Source: JAZLJD01 sp045617725
Lineage (GTDB): Bacteria > Bacillota > Clostridia > Lachnospirales > Lachnospiraceae
Reading direction: 5' to 3'
Assembly: GCA_045617725.1 (NCBI GenBank)
Contig: JAZLJD010000054.1
Coordinates: 1 to 64,000, forward strand
Length of the DNA: 64,000 nt
This document shows positions 33,514 to 41,090 of this stretch, in pieces. The position numbers and the translations under genes were made by a program. Position 1 is the first letter of the stretch. Each line of letters starts with the position of its first letter. Under the pieces are notes generated by a model. The model did not search any database and was not told the DNA's origin. It saw only the letters and a program-made list of their open reading frames with translations.

Positions 33514-33633
33514 CTGGCGACATCGGGCGGCTGTGGGAACTGGGGGCTGGCGACATCGGGCGGCTGTAGGAGCTGTGGGGCTGGCGACATCGGGCGGCTG
33601 TAGGAACTGTGGGGCTGGCGACATCGATAAAGC
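33514..33633. repeat. 33-34-bp tandem repeat, three full units and a partial
   Basis: Units begin at 33514, 33547, 33581 and 33615 with CTGGCGACATCGGG; only a few positions differ between units. The last copy is truncated and runs into CCCGATGTCG, an inverted copy of the core word. Confidence 0.9.
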
Positions 33634-33888
33634 CCGATGTCGCGTTTCTCGATGTCAAATCCGGGGTCCAATCCGGGAAATTGCATCGATTTTTTTAGGA
33701 TAGTTTCTCCGCGATGTTATTTTCTCAGAATTTCAGAGAATTTTTCATCGAGAATAGTCAGAGGTTCAAATCCCGATGTAGCGAGGACTATTTTTTATTG
33801 AAATTTCACATCGGGAATCGATGCAATTGCGGATCCCGATGTCAAATTCCCCAAATGAGCAAAAATCGCGGCATCGCTCTGATTTCCT
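33634..33888. other. AT-rich island rich in GACATCGGG / CCCGATGTC words
   Basis: No gene. The word CATCG or its complement recurs about ten times in both orientations; one pair forms a hairpin with ACATCGGGA (33806) and TCCCGATGT (about 33833). A related stretch lies at 48570-48870. Confidence 0.6.
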
Positions 33889-34590
33889 CTATAGATTATG
33901 AAGCAGGCGATATTTCAATTCTGCCAATATCCAATCGGTTTCGTTGTCGATGTCCTGGACTTCTGTTTCATCAAGTTCAATCGTCTTCATGTGTTCCATG
34001 AAAAATTTATGAGAGAGCCGAAAAGCCTCCACATGCAGGCAGTAGAATTGGCCACTGTCGTGGTACATGGGTTCTAAATCCTGCGTGCGTGTCATCATGT
34101 ATTCGGGTTGCTTCATAACAGTGTAGCCATCCTTTATGATGAAACCGCGCTGTGGCGGGAAAGAGAATCGAACGACGGGAACAACGCTGTCGACGGGAGC
34201 TTCGTTAGTAGAATCTTCCAAGAGTGCAACTGCTTCTTTTAGGCGCTCGGCGGTAATGAAAGGCGCAGTAGGATAGATGCAGACCGCAGTATCAAAGTCG
34301 TTGCCTTGTTCTTTATAGGCATTCAGAACCTCGGATACAACATCAATCGTAGTAGCGAAATCTCCGGAATTTCCCTCGCTTCGCAAAAAAGGAACTGTAG
34401 CACCGTAGTCTTTGGCGACCGAAGCAATCTCGTCACTGTCCGTGGAAACCATGACGGTGTCGAAAAGGCCGGAGTCAAGGGCGACCTTTATGGAATAAGC
34501 AAGGATAGGCTGGCCCAGGAAAGGGCGAATGTTCTTTTTGGGGATGCGTTTGCTGCCGCCGCGGGCAGGAATGATGGCAATTCTCTTCAT
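33889..34590 (-). CDS. pseF: Acylneuraminate/pseudaminate cytidylyltransferase, PseF-like, 233 aa
   Basis: CMP-sugar synthetase of the glycosyltransferase-A fold. N-terminal IIPARGGSKRIPKKNIRPF (about 5-23) binds CTP; then PILAYSIKVALDSGLFD, VSTDSDEIA (about 49) and IYPTAPFITAERL (about 109) appear in the order found in PseF. Length 233 fits PseF better than NeuA. It would activate pseudaminic acid, used on flagella or surface glycans. No other sialic or pseudaminic gene is in the window, so it is an isolated or scattered member; it may act on a related nonulosonate. Its 3' end runs into the GACATCGGG-rich island. Confidence 0.82.
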   Translation of the reverse strand: MKRIAIIPARGGSKRIPKKNIRPFLGQPILAYSIKVALDSGLFDTVMVSTDSDEIASVAKDYGATVPFLRSEGNSGDFATTIDVVSEVLNAYKEQGNDFDTAVCIYPTAPFITAERLKEAVALLEDSTNEAPVDSVVPVVRFSFPPQRGFIIKDGYTVMKQPEYMMTRTQDLEPMYHDSGQFYCLHVEAFRLSHKFFMEHMKTIELDETEVQDIDNETDWILAELKYRLLHNL

Positions 34591-34654
34591 AGCGGATAGT
34601 CTCCAAACTGCCCGATGCGGGCATTTTTTATTAGTATAGGCTTTGGGCGGACAA

Positions 34655-34776
34655 TAAGCAATCCCCGAGTGAGGCGGGCAGAGGAGGGGGGAGGCCGGCG
34701 AGGGTGAGGGTTGCGGGGAGGCGGCGAGGAAGAGGGGGGCGCCGGCGAGGGCGAGGGGTGAAGGGTGAAGGGGGGA
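34655..34776 (+). repeat. G-rich, purine-skewed tract with G-quadruplex potential
   Basis: About 120 bases with very few T on the plus strand and imperfect repeats of GCCGGCGAGGG. The stretch 34749-34775 has four runs of three or more G separated by 3-4 bases. It ends eight bases before the -35 box of the Nudix gene. Confidence 0.7.
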
Positions 34777-34783
34777 TACGTGA

Positions 34784-34812
34784 TTTACGAAATAGGGCGT
34801 AAGGGGTATAAT
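34784..34812 (+). promoter_or_regulatory. Promoter of the Nudix-FRG unit
   Basis: TTTACG at 34784, 17-base spacer, TATAAT at 34807. Confidence 0.7.
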
Positions 34813-34861
34813 GAAGATGGCGTGGCAAGGGCCACAGACGAAGAGAACGGGAGGTATGGCG

Positions 34862-35665
34862 ATGAGCGAGGAACGGCCTGTAATAAAGGAAGAATGTGTG
34901 GATATGGTCTATGATGGGCGGTTTGTGCGGGTCATGGATTTGAAGTATGCGAAGGGGTGTCATTATCTGGATGCGACGCGGCGTACGAAGGAGAACATCG
35001 TGGCAATTAAGAGCGACGAAGAGTTTCGTGTGATGCTGCCGGATGCGGTTACCTGCTTCGTGATTGTGAAGATTGGCGATGAAGAACGACTGTTATTAAA
35101 TTATGAATATCGATATCCGGCGGGAAGATTCCTGCTGAGTCCGGTTGCGGGACTGATTGACCCGGAGGACTACGAGGTTGCCGGTGGGGCAGGTGCGAGC
35201 ACGGCTGAAAATGAGAGTGCGCAGGCGGTAGAAGATGAGAGCGTACAGGCGGCTGAGAATGTGTGCGCGCAGGCGGCAGACAGTATGAGTTCTGCGGAAT
35301 ATCGGCGTGAGCAGGCGCTTTTGGGCGCTGCGAGAAGGGAAATTAAGGAGGAGACCGGTATCACGGTCAGCGAATCGGACAAGCTGTTTGTAGTGAGCGC
35401 GTTTACGTTCTCTACGCCCGGTATGACCGATGAAAGCAACGCCCTTGTCTGCGCCGTAATCACGCTACCGGATGTTTCCATACTGAATCATGACGGAGCA
35501 GTGGGCTCGGAGTGCTTTAAAGGGTTTGAACTCCTTTCGAAGGACGAAGCCCGGAAGCTGCTCACGGCGGGCTGCGACAAAAACGGATTTTTCTATTCGC
35601 TGCACACGTATTGTGCACTTATGTACTTTGTCAATGATATGTGGAAACAGGGGGGATTGGTATGA
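34862..35665 (+). CDS. Nudix hydrolase with a repeat insertion in the Nudix box, 267 aa
   Basis: Start chosen at 34862, seven bases after GGGAGG; an ATG two codons before is too close to the site. ADP-ribose pyrophosphatase-like fold: LLLNYEYRYPAGRFLLSPVAG (about 73-98) leads to the Nudix helix AARREIKEETGIT (about 157-169). In normal family members the Gly of the box lies about a dozen residues from this helix; here about 50 residues intervene, formed by 8-residue repeats (ENESAQAV, EDESVQAA, ENVCAQAA). The metal-binding REIKEE is intact. It overlaps the FRG gene (ATGA), so they are coupled. The last part reads SLHTYCALMYFV. Confidence 0.82.
   Translation: MSEERPVIKEECVDMVYDGRFVRVMDLKYAKGCHYLDATRRTKENIVAIKSDEEFRVMLPDAVTCFVIVKIGDEERLLLNYEYRYPAGRFLLSPVAGLIDPEDYEVAGGAGASTAENESAQAVEDESVQAAENVCAQAADSMSSAEYRREQALLGAARREIKEETGITVSESDKLFVVSAFTFSTPGMTDESNALVCAVITLPDVSILNHDGAVGSECFKGFELLSKDEARKLLTAGCDKNGFFYSLHTYCALMYFVNDMWKQGGLV
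35207..35278 (+). repeat. In-frame 24-bp tandem repeat inside the Nudix gene
   Basis: Three 24-bp units (35207, 35231, 35255) with a partial fourth, each coding eight residues; the period keeps frame. The units differ by several bases. Confidence 0.88.
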
Positions 35666-36465
35666 TCAGAACGATTGAAATCAGTACGATTGAAGATGTG
35701 TTGCCGCTCATTACGGAGCAGGAGTTTCGACCGGATTTGAACCGTAATCGAAGCCTGTACCTCTATCGCGGGATGACGGACGTGAACTTCCGCCTGGAAA
35801 CCAGCTTAAGCCGTAATTGCAAGGGGGCCAAAAAGGAACTCGAGCCGTGCATTCTTATGAATTTTACGAAGTACGGTGCACTTGAGGATCCGACCATTGA
35901 AAAGAGCGTCTGGAGGCAGATGTTCATGGGACAGCACCACGGACTGCCCACGAGACTTCTGGACTGGTCGCATTCCCCGCTCATTGCCCTGCACTTTGCG
36001 ACCTCGGAGCATGACCTTGATCAGATGGATATGCATGACTGCATGATCTGGCGTATCGATATGAAGGAACTGCATGCGATGCTTCCCAAGAAATATAAGG
36101 ATGTGCTTGAGAAGAATCAGACTTCCGTTTTCTCGGTAAACATGCTGAATGAAGTAACCGGAAGCATAGACGAGTACGATTCGGATATGGAGGACAAGTC
36201 CATGGTTGTCATTGAGCCGCCTTCCATCGATCCGAGAATCGTTAATCAGTATTCGTTTTTTTCCATTATTCCGGATGCAATTGATAATCTGGAGGATTTC
36301 TTCGATAAGAATACGAATAATACGGTCAAGTATGTAATAAAGAAGGAACTGAGATGGCGTATTCGCGATATGCTTGACCAGCAGAATGTGTCGGAACGTA
36401 TGGTTTACGGCGGATTGGATGGTCTGTGCAAGTGGCTCGGCCGACATTATTATGTAGTTGATTAA
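35662..36465 (+). CDS. FRG-domain protein, 267 aa
   Basis: Start chosen at 35662, where ATGA overlaps the Nudix stop and a G-rich site lies just upstream. The FRG domain (PF08867) is plain: YLYRGMTDVNFRLETSLSR (about 34-52) with the conserved RG, and later MGQHHGLPTRLLDWSHSPLI (about 95-114), then ALHFAT. FRG proteins lack a settled biochemical role; some sit in phage-defence or mobile regions. Linkage with a Nudix hydrolase by overlap suggests the two work on a common nucleotide-type substrate, but this is inference. No transmembrane segment or signal peptide is visible. Confidence 0.85.
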   Translation: MIRTIEISTIEDVLPLITEQEFRPDLNRNRSLYLYRGMTDVNFRLETSLSRNCKGAKKELEPCILMNFTKYGALEDPTIEKSVWRQMFMGQHHGLPTRLLDWSHSPLIALHFATSEHDLDQMDMHDCMIWRIDMKELHAMLPKKYKDVLEKNQTSVFSVNMLNEVTGSIDEYDSDMEDKSMVVIEPPSIDPRIVNQYSFFSIIPDAIDNLEDFFDKNTNNTVKYVIKKELRWRIRDMLDQQNVSERMVYGGLDGLCKWLGRHYYVVD

Positions 36466-36472
36466 GTTATAC

Positions 36473-36502
36473 TTGCCATGTAAAGTGGGTGTAAATTATA
36501 AT
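36473..36502 (+). promoter_or_regulatory. Promoter of secreted paralogue 2
   Basis: TTGCCA at 36473, 18-base spacer, TATAAT at 36497; a short AT-rich palindrome (TAATAATATTATA) follows before the GGAGGG site. Confidence 0.6.
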
Positions 36503-36549
36503 ATTTATGTTACAGGAATGTAATAATATTATATTTGGAGGGATATTTG

Positions 36550-37506
36550 ATGAAGAAGAGAATTTTGTCACTTGTACTTGCTCTATGCATGGTAGCGACC
36601 ATGTTTGGAGGAATGAGCCTTACGGCTAAGGCTGAGCCGGGCATGATTCCGGTTGGCTGGGAAGGCAACTGGGACCTGTTCTTATCAAAAACGTCGTCGC
36701 ATATAGGAGGATCAGGCGAGAACTATGAATTTCCGGCCCCCGGAACGATTCTTCACCCCGGCGATGAGATGAAGATGGCGGTGATGCTTTTTATGAAGCA
36801 GGAGTATACGATAAGTGGTTTAAGTACTGATGAGTATCGTTATTCTGTGCAGGAATTGATGACGCAGCCTGTTATGCAGGTGGTTATGGCAGCGGAGTCA
36901 TCTGAAGGCAGAATTACACCGGAAGCAAAACAGATAATTGAGCAATCGATGTTCGGAATGAGTATGAATACCAAAAACATGCGCGGAACGCCGGAGGATA
37001 TAGCGGAAAGTAAAGCCCGTAGCCGGGAAAGTGCGCAGGAATTGGGTATAGTCTTCGATTTTGACACCATACTTTCTGCTGTAGAAGGCTATACTGCATG
37101 GAAAATTTTGTGTTACGCCAGTGAGGGCATTTGTATAGCCATTCCCTACAGTGAATCGAAAGATTGCGCTTTGGTACAGAGCGGTAACGGATTTAAGTGG
37201 TACGATCACAACGGAAATCTCGCATGGAATGTAGAGGAAACCGAAGCTACCATTACGGCTGATTTTACAAATCAGTGTGCGCTTCCCGCAAGTCTTGTGG
37301 AAGAGTTCAATGCAGCCGACAAGGATATAAAAGTAAGCTATGAGTATCGCGGATACACGGTAACTGCAGAAATCCCTGCAGGCAAGCTGGCTGTAACCGG
37401 AGAGAAATGGTATGGTGCCGCTTACTTTGCTTTTGTCAACAGAGAGTATGTAACCGTCAAGAATTGGTTTGGCCAGGAAGTCGATATTGAAGTTTTGTTT
37501 AAATAA
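36550..37506 (+). CDS. Secreted protein, paralogue family member 2, 318 aa
   Basis: Start chosen at 36550 (GGAGGGATATTTG upstream). Signal peptide MKKRILSLVLALCMVATMFGG with cleavage likely after TAKAE. Same architecture as the products of 12974 and 37612: an early WEGNWDLFL block, PGTILHPGDEMK turn, a middle helical region with SRSRESAQELGIVFDF, then KWYDHNGNLAWNV, TADFTNQCALPASL, NAADKDIKVSYEYRGYTVTA, EKWYGAAYFAFV and a final VTVKNWFGQEVDIEVLF. Closest to member 1 in the C-terminal third. Function unknown; extracellular. Confidence 0.75.
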   Translation: MKKRILSLVLALCMVATMFGGMSLTAKAEPGMIPVGWEGNWDLFLSKTSSHIGGSGENYEFPAPGTILHPGDEMKMAVMLFMKQEYTISGLSTDEYRYSVQELMTQPVMQVVMAAESSEGRITPEAKQIIEQSMFGMSMNTKNMRGTPEDIAESKARSRESAQELGIVFDFDTILSAVEGYTAWKILCYASEGICIAIPYSESKDCALVQSGNGFKWYDHNGNLAWNVEETEATITADFTNQCALPASLVEEFNAADKDIKVSYEYRGYTVTAEIPAGKLAVTGEKWYGAAYFAFVNREYVTVKNWFGQEVDIEVLFK

Positions 37507-37558
37507 TACTTACGGCAATATTCCTTGTGGAATTCTTATCGACGGGATATAATTGTGG

Positions 37559-37593
37559 CGTCTGCAGGTGGTCTGCAGGCGTCATTTTTTCTA
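37559..37593 (+). terminator. Terminator between secreted paralogues 2 and 3
   Basis: GGCGTCTGCAG pairs with CTGCAGGCGTC over 11 bp with two G-U pairs, loop GTGGT, followed by ATTTTTTC. Confidence 0.8.
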
Positions 37594-37611
37594 TAAAGGA
37601 GAGAGTAAGAA

Positions 37612-38547
37612 ATGAAGAAAAAAGTATTGGCACTTGCACTTGCAATGTGCATGATGGTTACCGCAATTGGCAACTACGGAGTTTCGGTTAAGGCTGAAGT
37701 ATACGTGGTAGACCCTGTTGGACCTGTTGGAATTGAAGAGTGGATTCTTTGGGAAGGCAACTGGGCTACGTGTGCAGATGAGTATGCCTTGTATTATGCA
37801 ACCGACGGAGAACCTATTCCGGGACAGGTAGTAAATCCCGGAGATGCGCTTCCATATGAAGCTGTATTTCTTACAAAGGATATTTCACTTGCAGGACTTG
37901 CAACCAATAAGTGCAATTATATGGTGCAGGAAGCATCAGAATTTATGAGTGTTTTTAGCAAGATAAACGTGGCTATTTATGGTGGAATTATAAATGATGC
38001 AAAAGGCATTCTTGCAGGATATGCTGCACGGGATTCCTACTTTGATGAGTATGATTACATTACGGAACTTCGAGATAGCGGTATTACTTTGACGGAAAAG
38101 ACCGTAATTCCTGCACTTAACGGCTATACCGGTTGGAAATGTCTATGCTGGACGGAACGGTTTGATATATATGTTCCCTATGGTGAAGTTTCACAGGGCT
38201 GCTTCTTAACAAAAGCAGAGAGTGGTGTCGGAATGCAGTGGTATGATGAGAAGGGTAACCTTGTTATGGATATTCAGGAAAATGAGGACTCCATTAACGC
38301 TAATTTCACCAACCAGTGTGCACTGTCTGCAGATCTTATAAAGAACTTTAATGAAGCTGATAAGGATATTTTAGTATCCTATATGCACAAGGGCCTTTTT
38401 GTAAGTGCAGATATCCCGGCGGGCGAGTTGGCACAAACGAATGATGAGTGGCAGGGCGCTGAGCGTTTTGCAGATCTTAACAGAGGATTTATTACGGTTA
38501 AGAATGTATATGGCCAGGAAGTCGATATTGATGAATTATTCAAATAA
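37612..38547 (+). CDS. Secreted protein, paralogue family member 3, 311 aa
   Basis: Start follows AAAGGAGAGAGTAAGA. Signal peptide MKKKVLALALAMCMMVTAIGNY, cleavage likely after VKAE. The family blocks are present: WEGNWATCADEYALYY, GQVVNPGDALPYEA, LTKDISLAGLATNKCNYMVQ, MQWYDEKGNLVMDI, NANFTNQCALSADL, EADKDILVSYMHKGLFVSAD, and the terminal ITVKNVYGQEVDIDELF. It lacks the Trp of the last block (NVYGQ in place of NWFGQ). Tandem with member 2; expressed either from read-through or from a promoter I did not identify. Immediately followed by the MITE-like element. Confidence 0.75.
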   Translation: MKKKVLALALAMCMMVTAIGNYGVSVKAEVYVVDPVGPVGIEEWILWEGNWATCADEYALYYATDGEPIPGQVVNPGDALPYEAVFLTKDISLAGLATNKCNYMVQEASEFMSVFSKINVAIYGGIINDAKGILAGYAARDSYFDEYDYITELRDSGITLTEKTVIPALNGYTGWKCLCWTERFDIYVPYGEVSQGCFLTKAESGVGMQWYDEKGNLVMDIQENEDSINANFTNQCALSADLIKNFNEADKDILVSYMHKGLFVSADIPAGELAQTNDEWQGAERFADLNRGFITVKNVYGQEVDIDELFK

Positions 38548-38562
38548 AAGCAAGGTGTAACT

Positions 38563-38823
38563 TCAATGGGGACGGGGGCTTCTATCACATTAAAGCACTA
38601 AAGTAAGGGGGCTCCGGCGCGGGATTCAGAACAGGTTCCGGCGCGTTTTCCGTCGTTTGAAAACAGAATATTTGAAGAAAAAGCGTCTGATAACGAGCCG
38701 GGCATTGGTCCGGGATACGAAATCAGACGCTTTTTTAGCACGCGCCGGAGACTATCGCGGGGCACGCGCCGGGGCCCCCTTACTTTAGTGCTTTAATGTG
38801 ATAGAAGCCCCCGTCCCCATTGA
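38563..38823. mobile_element. MITE-like element with 59-bp terminal inverted repeats, 261 bp
   Basis: The ends match over 59 bases with one mismatch (38563-38621 against 38765-38823), starting TCAATGGGGACGGGG. The interior has no gene but carries an intrinsic terminator (AAGCGTCTGAT at 38681 with ATCAGACGCTT at 38722, then T). No obvious target-site duplication. Related sequences occur at 45112-45270 and 48948-48992. Probably mobilised by a transposase encoded elsewhere, or no longer active. Confidence 0.8.
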
Positions 38824-39060
38824 TAAAAGTGGGGAAATCGGATAAAATCACTTTGGGCAGATAACATGGATGTTCCGTATAACGGAGTTGATAAGGAAAT
38901 GACGCATGCGGAATATGTAAATTCATGGCTTAATTATTTGTTACATTATACGGATATACCGGAGATTGGAAAGGTGTATTTTGCGGCGGTGAACCGTGAA
39001 GTATGTAACGGTGAAGGATTGGTTCAATCAGGAAGTCAGCATAGAAGTGCTTTTAATTAA
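38824..39060 (+). pseudogene. Relic of a fourth secreted paralogue (C-terminal tail)
   Basis: From about 38973 the sequence codes VYFAAVNRE and then, after a one-base frame change, YVTVKDWFNQEVSIEVLL, which matches the last 30 residues of members 1 and 2. The ATG frame that starts at 38866 (MDVPYNGVDKEMTH) covers only the first part and is not similar to the family. No signal peptide remains. The relic lies between the MITE and the ABC importer. Confidence 0.7.
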
Positions 39061-39073
39061 GCGGAGGACAAAA

Positions 39074-40174
39074 ATGAAAGTAGTACTTAAAAATTTAACG
39101 AAGAGATTCCCGAATCGGAATCCGAAGGTGCACGAGGATGTAATCGCAGTCAACGATTTTACATTCGAAATTCCGGATGGGCAGCTGATTGGTCTGCTTG
39201 GACCGTCCGGCTGCGGAAAGAGCACCACACTGAACATGATATCAGGACTTGAGAAGCCCACAAGCGGGCAGATCTTTTTTGGCGACAATGACGTAACAAA
39301 GCTGCCACCCGAGCACAGAGGCGTGGGACTTGTTTTCCAGAACTACGCACTTTACCCGCATCTGACCGTACGGCAGAATATCATCTTTCCCCTTGAGAAC
39401 CGCAAGGGCAAGGACAAGCTGTCCAAGGATGAGATGAACCGCCTGGCGTATGAGACGGCACGCCTTGTGCAGATTGAGGAATATATGGACCGCAAGCCGA
39501 GTGAGCTATCAGGTGGTCAGCAACAGCGTGTTGCCATTGCCAGAGCCCTTGTTAAGACGCCGGATGTGCTGCTCCTGGATGAGCCGTTGTCGAACCTCGA
39601 TGCAAGACTGAGACTCCAGACCCGTGAGGAAATCCGCCGTATCCAGAGGGAAACCGGAATTACGACCATCTTTGTAACGCACGATCAGGAAGAGGCCATG
39701 AGTATTTCGGACCTGATTATCGTCATGAAGGAGGGCTGCCTGCAGCAGATCGGTAAGCCGCAGGAGGTTTACAACAATCCCGTGAACCTGTTCGTTGCGC
39801 AGTTTTTGGGAACCCCGGCCATCAATGTGTTTGAGGGAAGCGTGAAAGAGGGAGCCCTTTATTTGGGCGATGAGGCGGTACTTTCGGTACCGGGTGCCAA
39901 AGAGGGCCCTGTTACCGTGGGAATCCGTCCGGAAGGCTTTGTTCCTTCCGAAAGCGGTGCACTTACCTGCGAGCTTTCCCGAGTGGAGATTATGGGACGC
40001 GATACCAGCGTGATTTCAAACCATCCCAAATGCAAGACCGGCGTGATTCGGTCCATTGTAAGTTCGGACTTTGCCATCACTACGGCCGAAAAATACGTGA
40101 AATTTGACTTAAAACCGCACAAGGTGCTCCTGTTTGATACAAAAACCGGCGAGCGGATTCTTTTTGGCAACTAA
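39074..40174 (+). CDS. ABC transporter ATP-binding protein, MsmX/UgpC type, 366 aa
   Basis: Start chosen at 39074 (GGAGGACAAAA upstream); the longer frame upstream is the paralogue relic. Walker A GPSGCGKSTT (about 42), Q-loop NYALYPHL, signature LSGGQQQRVAIARAL (about 143), Walker B LLLDEPLSNLDARL (about 162) and the switch His in FVTHDQEEAM. The C-terminal third is the TOBE-like regulatory domain of sugar importers (VGIRPEGFVP). It energises the two permeases that follow at 40189 and 41091. Sugar class cannot be read. Confidence 0.93.
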   Translation: MKVVLKNLTKRFPNRNPKVHEDVIAVNDFTFEIPDGQLIGLLGPSGCGKSTTLNMISGLEKPTSGQIFFGDNDVTKLPPEHRGVGLVFQNYALYPHLTVRQNIIFPLENRKGKDKLSKDEMNRLAYETARLVQIEEYMDRKPSELSGGQQQRVAIARALVKTPDVLLLDEPLSNLDARLRLQTREEIRRIQRETGITTIFVTHDQEEAMSISDLIIVMKEGCLQQIGKPQEVYNNPVNLFVAQFLGTPAINVFEGSVKEGALYLGDEAVLSVPGAKEGPVTVGIRPEGFVPSESGALTCELSRVEIMGRDTSVISNHPKCKTGVIRSIVSSDFAITTAEKYVKFDLKPHKVLLFDTKTGERILFGN

Positions 40175-40188
40175 GGTGGAGGCTCTTT

Positions 40189-41079
40189 ATGAACAACAAT
40201 AAATTAAAGGGCTGGCTTTACCTGCTCCCTGCGATTCTGTTTCTGGGATTTTTCATGGTGTATCCGCTTGTGGATGTCCTTGTTTATTCCTTTGAGGAAG
40301 GGTACAATTTCGCCTCGCAGAGCTATACGGGAACCGGCTTTTTCAACTATTCCTACGTGCTTCACGATCCCTACTTCCTGCAGGCCGTGAAGAATACTTT
40401 CATCATTGTTATTATTACGGTGCCCCTGTCGACGGGGCTGGCACTGCTTATTTCGCTGGCGCTTAACTCGATTAAGCCCTTAAAGGAGCTGTTCCAGACC
40501 ATTTATTTCCTGCCGTATGTAACCAATACCCTGGCGGTCGGCCTTGTATTCATGGTGCTCTTTAAGAAGACGGCATATTCCGACGGCCTCATAAATCTTG
40601 TGATTAACTTTTTCGGCTCACCCTCCATCGATTTCATCGAGGGACCCTACTGGGCCAAAATGTTCGTGATGTGCACCTACACCATCTGGATTGTACTTCC
40701 GTTTAAGATTCTGATTCTGACGAGTGCACTTGCAAGCGTTAAGCAGGATTATTATAATGCGGCACGCGTGGATGGCACCGGCAAGTGGCGCATCTTCCGA
40801 AAGATTACGTTGCCCATGATTTCGCCCATGATTTTTTACCTGGTCATTACGGGCTTTATCGGCGCGTTCAAGGCGTACTCGGACGAGGTCGCCATCTTCG
40901 GAACGAACCTGAACACGGCGGGTATGAATACCATCGTCGGCTATGTGTATGACATGCTGTACGGCAGCAGCGGCGGCTATCCGTCCTATGCTTCGGCGGC
41001 AGCCATCATACTTTTTGTCATCGTATTCACAATCACCTGCATTAACCTGCTAATCAGCAGGAAAAATGTACAGTACTAG
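40189..41079 (+). CDS. ABC sugar transporter permease, UgpA/MalF type, 296 aa
   Basis: Six-helix inner-membrane permease. N-terminal YLLPAILFLGFFMVYPLVDV is the first helix; the EAA loop that docks on the ATPase is YYNAARVDGTGKWRIFRKITLPM (split here as YYNAARVDGTGKWR, then IFRKITLPM; about 186-208). RBS AAGGTGGAGG, 14 bases after the ATPase stop. Partner of the next permease. Length 296 is normal. Confidence 0.92.
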   Translation: MNNNKLKGWLYLLPAILFLGFFMVYPLVDVLVYSFEEGYNFASQSYTGTGFFNYSYVLHDPYFLQAVKNTFIIVIITVPLSTGLALLISLALNSIKPLKELFQTIYFLPYVTNTLAVGLVFMVLFKKTAYSDGLINLVINFFGSPSIDFIEGPYWAKMFVMCTYTIWIVLPFKILILTSALASVKQDYYNAARVDGTGKWRIFRKITLPMISPMIFYLVITGFIGAFKAYSDEVAIFGTNLNTAGMNTIVGYVYDMLYGSSGGYPSYASAAAIILFVIVFTITCINLLISRKNVQY

Positions 41080-41090
41080 GAGGTGGTTAA

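Noticed and set aside
33514..33633. Possible CRISPR array
   Set aside because: Units are contiguous with no unique spacers; the same holds for 47902-48062 and 48871-48933.
33479..33703. Open frames across the 34-bp tandem repeats
   Set aside because: The repeat period of 33-34 bp mixes frames, and the product is low-complexity with no start signal.
38563..38823. Read as a bidirectional terminator only
   Set aside because: A 59-bp arm on each side of a 143-bp interior, with related copies elsewhere, is better explained by a mobile element that contains a terminator.
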